64,000 bases of DNA. Origin: SZUA-430 sp044220975. GTDB taxonomy: Bacteria; Pseudomonadota; Alphaproteobacteria; Micropepsales; Micropepsaceae. This document shows, one piece after another, positions 57,114 through 64,000 of this stretch (position 1 is its first letter; every line of letters begins with the position of its first letter). The position numbers and the translations under genes were made by a program. The DNA is taken from assembly GCA_044220975.1 (NCBI GenBank), contig JBGAPZ010000008.1:1-64000 (forward strand), written 5' to 3'. The notes under the pieces are model-generated. The model was not told where the DNA came from and searched no databases. It worked only from the letters and a program-made list of their open reading frames with translations.

Positions 57114-58979
57114 TCACGCAGGCAGCAACAGCTTTACGCAAGTTCCCGTGGCGCCGCTAGCCACATCCAATTGCGCGCCAATTGAGGCCGCGCGCTTGCG
57201 CATGTTCGCAAGGCCTCGGCCAGATTGCTGCTTGCTTGCCTCGAAGCCCGCGCCGTCGTCTTGCAGCATCAGTGAAATGGCGCCGCTTGTGCGCTCCCGG
57301 CGCAACGCGAACGCCACCCGCTTCGGCTTACCGTGCCGGATCGCATTGCTTAGCGCTTCCTGCAGAATGCGATAGATTTGAAGGACGGCGGCCGGTCCAA
57401 GCGCTTTCGTGTTACCGACGTCATCGACTCGCCAGGCGATGTCGATGCCGGCCGCGGTACATTTGGGTTCGACGCGCGTGCGAAACGTGCCCAACGCCGT
57501 TTCCAGCGATCCATCGACGCCGTCAAGCGAGTCCACGACGAGATAGAGGTCGTCGATGGCAGCCTGCAAGCCCGTCGTCAGGACTTCCGGTTTTGCCGCT
57601 CCGCCGCGCGCCTGCACGAGGAGACCGAGGAGTTGCGAGCCTATGCCGTCGTGCACATCGCGCATGATGCGGCCGCGTTCGGCGGCGAGCGTGCGTTCGC
57701 GTTCCTGGTCGCGGAGCAAGGCATGGTTCGCCTCGAGCTCACGTTCCTTTTCGTGCACCTGTTGGGCGAGCGTTTCGTTGTTTAGGGCGGCGAGTTGATA
57801 AACGCCGACACCGTGGCGCGCGAGACCGACGGCCACGAACGCAATGATGGCCATGGCGCCCAGCTGCGAGAACGCCTCGCCCTGGGGCATGTTCAGTGTC
57901 GCTAGTCCCGGGATGAGGTCGGTTTGCGTCGCGACAGACGCACACGCCATGCCCAGACCGACGCATGCAACGAAGATTTCGGGAGCGGCGGTTGCGGGTG
58001 CTCGTACGTAGTGGCGGGTCAAGCGCTGAAACATGAAGCCGAGCGTGCAGAGGCCGGTAATCGATTCAAGTGCGGAGCTCGCATCGTTGGCCTGGCTGCC
58101 GGTCATCGTCGCGTAGAAAGTGCCAATCAAAAGCCATGCGACGCCGCCCGCCGCAAGCAACCAACGCCGATAACGCTCGCGACCGTCGGTCCATTCGTTG
58201 ATGAAGGCAGCGCAAGACAACCAGATCGCGATCGCGGTCGCATTCAAGTACATATCGCGTAACAATTGCGGCCATGGTTGATCGATCCATAGCGTGTGCA
58301 GCAGGCGCGCAAGGAAGAAGCCCAACGTCAATGCGATGGTCAGCGTCAAGGCGGGACGTACCAGCGGCGAAAGGGCGAGGGCAAACGAAAGTACCATTGC
58401 CGCCGCGAGGGCTGCGATCTCGGCGTTGTCGTGGGTGATCGCACGTGCGTGCCGATACGCCGGCTCAAGCCTTGCGGTCGGGCCAAGATAGACTTGGCCC
58501 AGCGTTGCTTGCGTCGCGTTACGCGCGCTCAAAATCTCGATGCTGTTTGGGCCCGGAGCCAGCAGCGACGGGATGAGGTACACCAAGCGGGGATGGAACC
58601 CATGCAAGGTTGAACGCTCGCCCAACATCCCCGGCGTCAGTGCTGCAAGGTGGCCGTTGACGTAGACCGCATAGTTGTCTCGCGCGCGACGAACCAAGAG
58701 GGCGAGTTCGGCGGTTTGCGGGTTCTGCACATCGAACATGATCCGCGCGACACCGAAACGGCCTTCGTGCCGGAATGGTTTGGTCTTTGGTTTGAATTCC
58801 GCGTTTGGGAGTTCGGCAATGTCGGGGCGCGCGAGTGTCGCGAACTGCATGCGATCGACAAGCAAATCCGCGATTCCGGGCGAGCCGACGTCGACCCACG
58901 CAATCAGTAGCCAACTCACGACCGCTGCCAGAGCGACGGCGGTAATCTTTTCCCACCCGACGGGCAACCACCTTGCCAT
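57114..58979 (-). CDS. NarL-type sensor histidine kinase with 7TM-like sensor
   Basis: A 621-residue kinase. An N-terminal signal anchor, a periplasmic beta-sandwich-like domain (about 60-175, VYVNGHLAALTPG), then about seven helices (7TM-DISM type, 185-395), a coiled coil (NETLAQQVHEKERELEANHA) and a HisKA_3 domain with the phospho-acceptor in GRIMRDVHDGIGSQLLGLLV. The HATPase has LQEALSNAIRHGKPKRV and QDDGAGFE, GRGLANMRKRA. It starts three bases after the stop of the response-regulator gene. Confidence 0.9.
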   Translation of the reverse strand: MARWLPVGWEKITAVALAAVVSWLLIAWVDVGSPGIADLLVDRMQFATLARPDIAELPNAEFKPKTKPFRHEGRFGVARIMFDVQNPQTAELALLVRRARDNYAVYVNGHLAALTPGMLGERSTLHGFHPRLVYLIPSLLAPGPNSIEILSARNATQATLGQVYLGPTARLEPAYRHARAITHDNAEIAALAAAMVLSFALALSPLVRPALTLTIALTLGFFLARLLHTLWIDQPWPQLLRDMYLNATAIAIWLSCAAFINEWTDGRERYRRWLLAAGGVAWLLIGTFYATMTGSQANDASSALESITGLCTLGFMFQRLTRHYVRAPATAAPEIFVACVGLGMACASVATQTDLIPGLATLNMPQGEAFSQLGAMAIIAFVAVGLARHGVGVYQLAALNNETLAQQVHEKERELEANHALLRDQERERTLAAERGRIMRDVHDGIGSQLLGLLVQARGGAAKPEVLTTGLQAAIDDLYLVVDSLDGVDGSLETALGTFRTRVEPKCTAAGIDIAWRVDDVGNTKALGPAAVLQIYRILQEALSNAIRHGKPKRVAFALRRERTSGAISLMLQDDGAGFEASKQQSGRGLANMRKRAASIGAQLDVASGATGTCVKLLLPA

Positions 58980-58982
58980 GCG

Positions 58983-59654
58983 CTATCCTTGCAAATCGAT
59001 CAGGCCGCTTTGCATCGCTTCGAAGACGGCTTGGCTTCGCGAGTTCACGGACAGTTTGCGGTAGATTGCTTTGACATGATCGGCGACGGTGTGGTGAGAG
59101 ATGCGCAGGCGCAGCGCCACTTCTTTATAGGAATAACCGCGCGCCAGGTCGGTTAGGACCTCCGTCTCCTTGTCCGTCAGCGGGCTCGGAAGCGGTGTCG
59201 CACTGGCGGTTTCGGTACTGTTTCGAACGCGTGCCAAAATGTGGCCCGCGACCGCGGGGCTGATCGGCGCGCGCCCCGCGATCACGTCACGGATCGCACG
59301 TTCCGTATTGGCGATGTCGCCGCCTTTCAGGAGATAACCGTCGGCACCGGCCTCGATCGCTTGAACGACATTGCGTACGTCGCCGAACACGCTGATCACG
59401 ATGATTCTGAGGTCGTTGAACCCATCGGTGCGTGCGCGGCGAATGATATCGAGGCCGCTTCCGTCGGGAAGGGCGAGGTCCAGGAGCAGGACATCGCAAC
59501 CTTCGGCGACAAGTTGCCAGCCCTCGGCAACGGTCGTTGCTGCGCCGGCCGCTTGGAACCCCTCAACGCCGGTGACGATTTCGGTGAGGTGGTTGCGTAG
59601 AGCAGGATCGTCTTCGACGATCGCAATGCGAATGTAGGGACGATCGACTATCAT
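58983..59654 (-). CDS. NarL/LuxR-type response regulator
   Basis: A 223-residue regulator: receiver (IAIVEDDPALRNHL, phospho-Asp in VLLLDLALPDGSGL, Lys in YLLKGGDI) and a LuxR-type HTH (LTDKETEVLTDLARGYSYKE, then SHHTVADHVKAIYRKLSV). It is the partner of the HisKA_3 kinase gene that follows by three bases. An alternative ATG 19 codons earlier (59711) adds a tail; neither has a good ribosome site. Confidence 0.85.
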   Translation of the reverse strand: MIVDRPYIRIAIVEDDPALRNHLTEIVTGVEGFQAAGAATTVAEGWQLVAEGCDVLLLDLALPDGSGLDIIRRARTDGFNDLRIIVISVFGDVRNVVQAIEAGADGYLLKGGDIANTERAIRDVIAGRAPISPAVAGHILARVRNSTETASATPLPSPLTDKETEVLTDLARGYSYKEVALRLRISHHTVADHVKAIYRKLSVNSRSQAVFEAMQSGLIDLQG

Positions 59655-59834
59655 CGATGCGCGGCCGAGGTCCTGGAACTGAGTACGCAGGCGCGCTGAC
59701 GAGCGCTCCATGAGGGGAATTCATGGGCGATGCGCCGGACATCAGCAAGCCGCTGCGGCGCCATTTCCCATACCAAGATTCCCGCCTGTGATCGTGGTCA
59801 CCGATTGCCCCCCATAAACATGGGATGGATATCG

Positions 59835-59880
59835 AAAAAGCGGCGCGTGCCCTGTGTAGGAGAGCTTTGGCACGCGCCGC
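59835..59880 (-). terminator. Intrinsic terminator of the RTX gene
   Basis: Perfect 12-base arms GCGGCGCGTGCC (59840-59851) and GGCACGCGCCGC (59869-59880) with a 17-base loop are followed on the minus strand by TTTTT, 35 bases past the RTX stop. Confidence 0.8.
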
Positions 59881-59914
59881 AAGTTGGCCGGAAGGGGCCC
59901 CCCGGCTCGTGGTT

Positions 59915-61705
59915 CTAGATAATGATGTCAGCCTGCGTGATCAGTCCGAAGCCGACCCCTGGCAAGTTGAGTTGGAAATGATCGCCGCTCGTCGTGTTCC
60001 AGAAGTCGAAGAGCACGCTGCCGTCATACGCCGCGCCCTGCGCGCCTTCCCAACCAGACTGATTGAGGAATGTGAGATCAAGAAGATCGAGGCCGTCTTC
60101 AAAGTGGTCTTGTGTAACCAGGCCAGACGCTTGTGCCTGGAACACGAATACGTCGGCAAGACCGTTGCCGCCGTTGAGTGGATAGGTCGGCGCAGGCGGA
60201 ATTAGACCGGTGCTTCCGCCGACCATATCGTTCAGCCCGAGATTGTGTCCGTCGGAAATGCCGACGAGATTGATTGTGACGACTTCCTGACCTTGGCCGG
60301 TGAGCGTCAACGTCGTGACGGTGAGACCGCTTTGCGCCGCGCTCGCCGACCAGTAGCTGCTGTTGCCCAGATTGAAGGCCGAAACATCCAACTTGTCGAC
60401 GCCGAGCTTGAAGTCGTGGATGGTGACTGTGCCCGCGGCCGTGCCGATTTCAAATATGTCGCTCGACGTGTCGCCGAAATCAAAGAACGAGTAGTTGCCG
60501 AAGAGGTCGTCGTTGCCGCCGTCGGCGATCAGGCGGTCGCTGCCGGCGCCGCCGTAGATTTGATCGTTGCCCAGGCCACCTGCGATCGTATCGTTGCCCG
60601 CCATGCCGTCGAGTATGTTCGCCGCAGCATTGCCGGTCAGTGTATCGTTGCCCGAACCGCCGACCAGATCGTCGATGTTGACGAGCGTTCCGTGGTTGTT
60701 GGCGTCGAACGAATAGGTTCCGGTGGCGAGGTTCGCGCTCGCGCCGGGTTGTCCGGTGAAATAGGCCGTGTCGTGCGCGCCTGTGCCGCCATCCAAGATG
60801 TCGACGCCTTGGGTGGCGTAGAGCCCGTCGGAGCTTGCGCCACCGGTGAGAACGTTGTTACTCGCATTTCCCGTGAGTTGATCGCTGAAATCGCTGCCTG
60901 TCAGGTTTTCGACGTTGATCAGGGTGTCGGTGCCGCCGCCGCCAGTCGCGACGCCCGTCGTCAGGTTTGCGAACGCCCCTTGGTTGTAAGTTGCGTTGGG
61001 ATTTCCGGTAAGAACAACCGTGTCGATGCCTGCTCCACCGTTGATGATATCGTTGCCAAGGCCGCCGTCGATAACGTTGTCGCCGGCATTGCCGGTGAGT
61101 GTGTCCGCAAGCGCGGAACCTACCAAGTTCTCGATGCTGTTCAGCGTGCCGTTGGCACCTGTCGCGCTGTAGGTTCCGCTGCTTAGGTTCGCGGTGACGG
61201 CACTGGTCAGGCTGGCGAAATTGATCGTGTCCAAGCCCAGACCGCCGATGATCGTGTCGTTACCGACCGTCGCGATAAACGTATCGTTGCCGGCTGCTCC
61301 ATCAAGCGTGTTGTTGCCGGCGCTGCCTTTGATGCGATCGTTGAAACTGGATCCCAATACGTTCTCGATCGCGATCAGCGTGTCGTTGCCCTGACCCATC
61401 GCAGTGCCGGATGTGAGGTCGACATTGACCGCGGCGCCGCCGTCGAACTCCGCCCAATCGATGCCCGATCCGCCGTCGAGTTGATCGTCGCCCTCGCCGC
61501 CGTTCAGCCGGTCGTTGTTGTTCCCGCCGAACAACAGATCGTTGCCGCGGCCGCCCTTCAGAGTATCGTTGCCGTCGCCGCCATCGACGAAGTCATTACC
61601 ATCGCCTGCGTCCACAATGTCGTTGCCGCCACGTGCGTTGATCGTGTCGGCGAAGGCCGTTCCGAACAGCGTGTTCGCATTGTTGTTCCCGTTGATGTTT
61701 GCCAC
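59915..61705 (-). CDS. RTX-type calcium-binding repeat protein
   Basis: A 596-residue protein with many GGxGxDxUx nonapeptides, such as GGNDIVDAGDGNDFVDGGDG (near residue 26) and GGLGNDQIYGG, in three or four clusters (about 25-90, 110-135, 190-250, 350-400) separated by beta-rich blocks (YSATGANGTLNSIENLVG occurs in variants with a repeated LINVENLTGSDFSD pattern). The C-terminal 100 residues after about 480 are the likely type I secretion signal and a HEMOLYSIN-type tail. No ABC exporter or TolC-like gene is in the window, so the secretion partners lie elsewhere. The ATG at 61705 is used. Confidence 0.9.
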   Translation of the reverse strand: MANINGNNNANTLFGTAFADTINARGGNDIVDAGDGNDFVDGGDGNDTLKGGRGNDLLFGGNNNDRLNGGEGDDQLDGGSGIDWAEFDGGAAVNVDLTSGTAMGQGNDTLIAIENVLGSSFNDRIKGSAGNNTLDGAAGNDTFIATVGNDTIIGGLGLDTINFASLTSAVTANLSSGTYSATGANGTLNSIENLVGSALADTLTGNAGDNVIDGGLGNDIINGGAGIDTVVLTGNPNATYNQGAFANLTTGVATGGGGTDTLINVENLTGSDFSDQLTGNASNNVLTGGASSDGLYATQGVDILDGGTGAHDTAYFTGQPGASANLATGTYSFDANNHGTLVNIDDLVGGSGNDTLTGNAAANILDGMAGNDTIAGGLGNDQIYGGAGSDRLIADGGNDDLFGNYSFFDFGDTSSDIFEIGTAAGTVTIHDFKLGVDKLDVSAFNLGNSSYWSASAAQSGLTVTTLTLTGQGQEVVTINLVGISDGHNLGLNDMVGGSTGLIPPAPTYPLNGGNGLADVFVFQAQASGLVTQDHFEDGLDLLDLTFLNQSGWEGAQGAAYDGSVLFDFWNTTSGDHFQLNLPGVGFGLITQADIII

Positions 61706-61852
61706 GTCTATTCCCCTGCGTTGGCGCGTGAATCACTCGCGCGCCAACTGTCGAGCAATGCGGCAATCACCTGAATCCCAGGAACATGGGGGGAGTAATG
61801 CGAACGTGTGCGCCGTCACAACGTGCGCTTACCATCGCCAAATGTGGCCGAA

Positions 61853-62623
61853 CTATACGTCGTCTTCCTGGTCGGGATGCTCTGCGGCGAGCGTTTCCAT
61901 CTGCTCTTCGCTGGAGTTGGCCCACAGGATCAACACCTGCACCATGGCCGCAAAGCCGAGTGCGAAGTAGAGGTACCCTTTCGGGACCGGCGTTCCGAGC
62001 GCTTCGGCGAGCAAGATGAAGCCGACGAGCAGCAGGAAGCTTAGGGCTACGATCTTGATCTCTTTGTGCTTGTCGATGAAGTGCGAGATCGGGTTGATCG
62101 CCACCATCATCACAAAGACGGCGATGATGATCGCCACGGCCATGACTTCGATGTCTTTTGCGATGCCGACGGCGGTGATGACGGAATCGATCGAAAAGAC
62201 GATGTCAATAATCGCGATCTGAATGATGATCCAGGCAAAGGCGGCGCGCGGCCGTTTGGAGTGCGTCTCCTTGCGCTGCGATTTGTGCGGCCGAACGGCC
62301 TCGTTCATCTCGACGATCGCCTTCCAGATCAGGAAGAGGCCGCCGAGACCCAGCACGACATCGCGCCAGGTGAGTTCGTGACCGAACAGACCGATGCCGA
62401 TCTTGCCTTCGAGATGGGAGAGGTAAAATAGGGTCGCCAATAGCGCGAGCCGCGTGGCCAGTGCCACGGACAGTCCGATCTGGCGCGCGGCGGCGCGATC
62501 TGCCTTCGGCAGCCGGCCCGCTAAGATCGCTATAAAGACGATATTGTCGACACCGAGCACGATCTCGAGCGCCGTCAAAGTGAAAAAGGCAAACCAGACT
62601 TGCGGGTCTAGAAGAAATTCCAT
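61853..62623 (-). CDS. TerC-family integral membrane protein
   Basis: A 256-residue protein with seven or eight helices. The TerC motifs are LEIVLGVDNIVFIAILAGRL (with the VDNI) and IDIVFSIDSVITAVGIAKD (SIDSV), conserved acidic residues thought to bind Mn2+. Family members export manganese (Alx-like) or serve tellurite resistance or protein secretion. The C-terminus is acidic (EEQMETLAAEHPDQEDD). The ATG at 62623 fits. A tRNA gene lies 71 bases upstream on the same strand. Confidence 0.9.
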   Translation of the reverse strand: MEFLLDPQVWFAFFTLTALEIVLGVDNIVFIAILAGRLPKADRAAARQIGLSVALATRLALLATLFYLSHLEGKIGIGLFGHELTWRDVVLGLGGLFLIWKAIVEMNEAVRPHKSQRKETHSKRPRAAFAWIIIQIAIIDIVFSIDSVITAVGIAKDIEVMAVAIIIAVFVMMVAINPISHFIDKHKEIKIVALSFLLLVGFILLAEALGTPVPKGYLYFALGFAAMVQVLILWANSSEEQMETLAAEHPDQEDDV

Positions 62624-62694
62624 CGGGCGCGCGTCAACCTAGATGTGCTGATGTGGGTGGCGCAGACGCGCTTCGCCAGAGGGGCAGTGTAGAA

Positions 62695-62769
62695 TGGTGG
62701 GCGCGGCAAGGATTGAACTTGCGACCTCTCCCGTGTGAAGGGAATGCTCTCCCGCTGAGCTACGCACCC
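62695..62769 (-). tRNA. tRNA-Val (anticodon CAC)
   Basis: The minus strand folds into a cloverleaf: acceptor GGGTGCG pairs with CGCGCCC, D-stem GCTC/GAGC, anticodon loop TTCACAC giving anticodon CAC, T-arm GCAAG-TTCAATC-CTTGC. The CCA end is encoded (62695-62697). The CAC anticodon reads GUG, so it is a valine tRNA. There is no integrase or repeat nearby to suggest it is an attachment site. Confidence 0.95.
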
Positions 62770-62812
62770 ATTTCTGGTGGGCAATGCCTATAGGGGCGCA
62801 CCCTCCGCCAAG

Positions 62813-63396
62813 TCAAGCGCGGACCAGGCTGTTAAGTGCTTGTTCCAACGCGTCGAAATGATCGATCACGGCATCGGCACCCAGCTCGCGTGGCGGAATC
62901 TCCGTGTAGCCGAAGCTGACGACCACGACAGGCACATTTGCGGCACGGGCCGTCTTCACGTCGGTCTCGCTGTCGCCGACAAGCACTGCGCTTGCCGGGT
63001 TGCCGCCCAGCGCCGAGATCGTGTCGAGCAGGTGGCGCGGATCGGGCTTACGGTAAGGACGGCTGTCGGCACCCAGGATCACTGGGAACAGTGCACGAAA
63101 CTTCAGTTCGTTCATCAATTTGAGCGAGAGCGCTTCTGGCTTGTTCGTGCAGATGCCGAGCCTACGACCGCGTTCAGCAAGGCGCCTGACGACCGCTTCG
63201 GCGCGCTCGAACGGGCGGCTTAGGAGCGCGTGAGGACTCTTGCGCCGCGGCCGACCATGTGGCGCACCTCGTCGAGGGGGACCTCGCGCCTGCCCTTCGC
63301 GCGCATGACGGCGTTCAACGCGGCCGTCAGGTCCGGCGCTGTGTCGACAAGCGTGCCATCGAGATCGAATACGATCGTTTCGGGGTATGGCGTCAA
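62813..63396 (-). pseudogene. gph: Phosphoglycolate phosphatase-like HAD gene, internally deleted and frameshifted
   Basis: The N-terminal piece (63396 to the stop at 63220) encodes TIVFDLDGTLVDTAPDL, the HAD motif I with catalytic Asp, and HMVGRGARVLTRS then a stop. In the +1 frame, without any start, the gene resumes as RPFERAEAVVRRLAERGR, GICTNKPEALSLKLM, and continues through RKPDPRHLL and VGDSETDVKTARAAN (motif IV). Compared with usual Gph proteins about 45 cap-domain residues are missing between the two halves, together with the change of frame. The 3' part alone is a 101-residue frame. Both halves are well conserved, so the break is recent or a sequence error. Confidence 0.75.
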
Positions 63397-63548
63397 GGTG
63401 TTAATACTCTCAATGGCTTAGATGCGGGCATGTCGCATAGCCCGGCAAGAAAGCGAAACAATAATTTTATTTCGCCGCATTCGACCCCCATGTAAGCGTC
63501 CACTCACCCGACTACCCTCGTACTCCCTCGATTCTGTGATGGTTTGAT

Positions 63549-64000
63549 TTGAGCTCTCCCTCGCATCGCGGCCAGCTCGCGGCGGTTGTTCTTGCGGCCG
63601 GCAAGGGCACGCGCATGAAGTCTGCGCGTCCCAAGGTTTTGCATGAGGTCGCGGGTCTTGCGATCCTCGGTCACATTCTGACCGCGTTGAAGTCGATCGG
63701 TGTCGGCAAGCTTGTGGTTGTCGTTGGGCCGGATCAAGACGACGTTGCCGCGTTCGCGCGTGGCTTCGGTGCGGAGACTGCTGTGCAAGCGACGCAGCAG
63801 GGAACGGGCGATGCCGCGCGAAGTGCTCTTGGCGCGCTCACGGGTTTCGCAGGTGATGTCAGCGTGCTCTACGGCGATAACCCATTGCTCACCGTTGCCA
63901 CGCTTGAGACGTTGTTCGCGGCGCGGGCGGCGGGTGCCGACCTTGCACTGATGGGGTTCAATCCGGAAGACTCTGCACCTTATGGACGGTTGGTCCAGCT
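63549..64000 (+). CDS. glmU: GlmU N-terminal pyrophosphorylase (partial at window end)
   Basis: The frame runs 150 codons to the window end without a stop. LAAVVLAAGKGTRMKSARPK is the nucleotidyltransferase signature of GlmU; QATQQGTGDAARSAL and VLYGDNPLLTV are the next two motifs. GlmU makes UDP-GlcNAc; this half transfers UMP onto GlcNAc-1-P. The start is the TTG at 63549, since the only nearby ATG (63539) meets a stop at once. The family usually has GTGHA and GDTPLL; here Asp and Asn replace the His and Thr. The broken gph lies divergently upstream. Confidence 0.9.
   Translation, partial: MSSPSHRGQLAAVVLAAGKGTRMKSARPKVLHEVAGLAILGHILTALKSIGVGKLVVVVGPDQDDVAAFARGFGAETAVQATQQGTGDAARSALGALTGFAGDVSVLYGDNPLLTVATLETLFAARAAGADLALMGFNPEDSAPYGRLVQ

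Noticed and set aside
60600..61700. Periodic repeats that could be a repeat array
   Set aside because: They are the nonapeptide repeats of the RTX protein on the minus strand.
62695..62769. tRNA-Val as an integration site of a genomic island
   Set aside because: No integrase, direct repeat or compositional change lies near it; both flanks are ordinary chromosomal genes.

Overview
The window is chromosomal DNA from an alphaproteobacterium. It is GC-rich (I judge about 60%) and densely packed, with many ATGA/GTGA start-stop overlaps. The lineage call rests on a MucR/Ros regulator, a DUF1289 protein, a CtrA-type box (TTAA-N7-TTAA), Tad-pilus minor proteins, many acyl-CoA dehydrogenases and an N-terminal glmU next to a gph remnant. 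I cannot fix the genus. I see no prophage, insertion sequence, integrase or CRISPR array. Both ends cut genes: a CPA-type antiporter with a cyclic-nucleotide domain on the left and glmU on the right.

Layout. 1-2.3 kb: antiporter end, a DUF4424 protein and two small secreted proteins. 2.3-6.0 kb: an orphan ParA, a small protein with a ribbon-helix-helix-like C-terminus, and three TadG/TadE-like pseudopilin-type proteins, behind a region with a CtrA box and GCAATT palindromes. 6.0-12 kb: peroxiredoxin-like, Yip1, DUF1365, LytTR and DUF2306 proteins and a NhaD-like antiporter. 12-17 kb: a MucR protein, a GIY-YIG-like protein, a large Cys-rich unknown protein and a TPR glycosyltransferase. 17.2-18.4 kb: two cold-shock-domain proteins, one of them a cold-shock/RGG/glyoxalase-type (VOC) fusion. 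18.5-22.2 kb: a SufR-like regulator divergent from a Rieske protein, an SDR and a DsbA-fold isomerase. 22.4-29 kb: a proteasome-like (Ntn) protein, LOG protein, SDR and autotransporter.

29.3-32.5 kb is the most unusual part. A diverged Lgt-like membrane enzyme, a radical SAM protein with the cysteine layout of the tetraether synthase (Tes/MJ0619) group, and four small membrane proteins lie on one strand; the last five genes overlap end to end. This looks like an uncharacterised lipid- or membrane-modifying operon.

32.7-57 kb is mainly acyl-CoA and lipid catabolism: four acyl-CoA dehydrogenases, an enoyl-CoA hydratase, several SDRs, a CaiB-type CoA-transferase, an AtuA-type protein, a nitronate monooxygenase and an LLM oxidoreductase. 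Transporters (CNT nucleoside, GPH/MFS), a CPBP protease, an HPP protein, a hybrid-free sensor kinase and a penicillin-binding-protein-like serine hydrolase are interspersed. 57-59.7 kb: a NarL/LuxR-type two-component pair. 59.9-61.7 kb: an RTX calcium-binding protein followed by a clear terminator. 61.8-64 kb: TerC, tRNA-Val(CAC), a broken phosphoglycolate phosphatase gene and the start of glmU.
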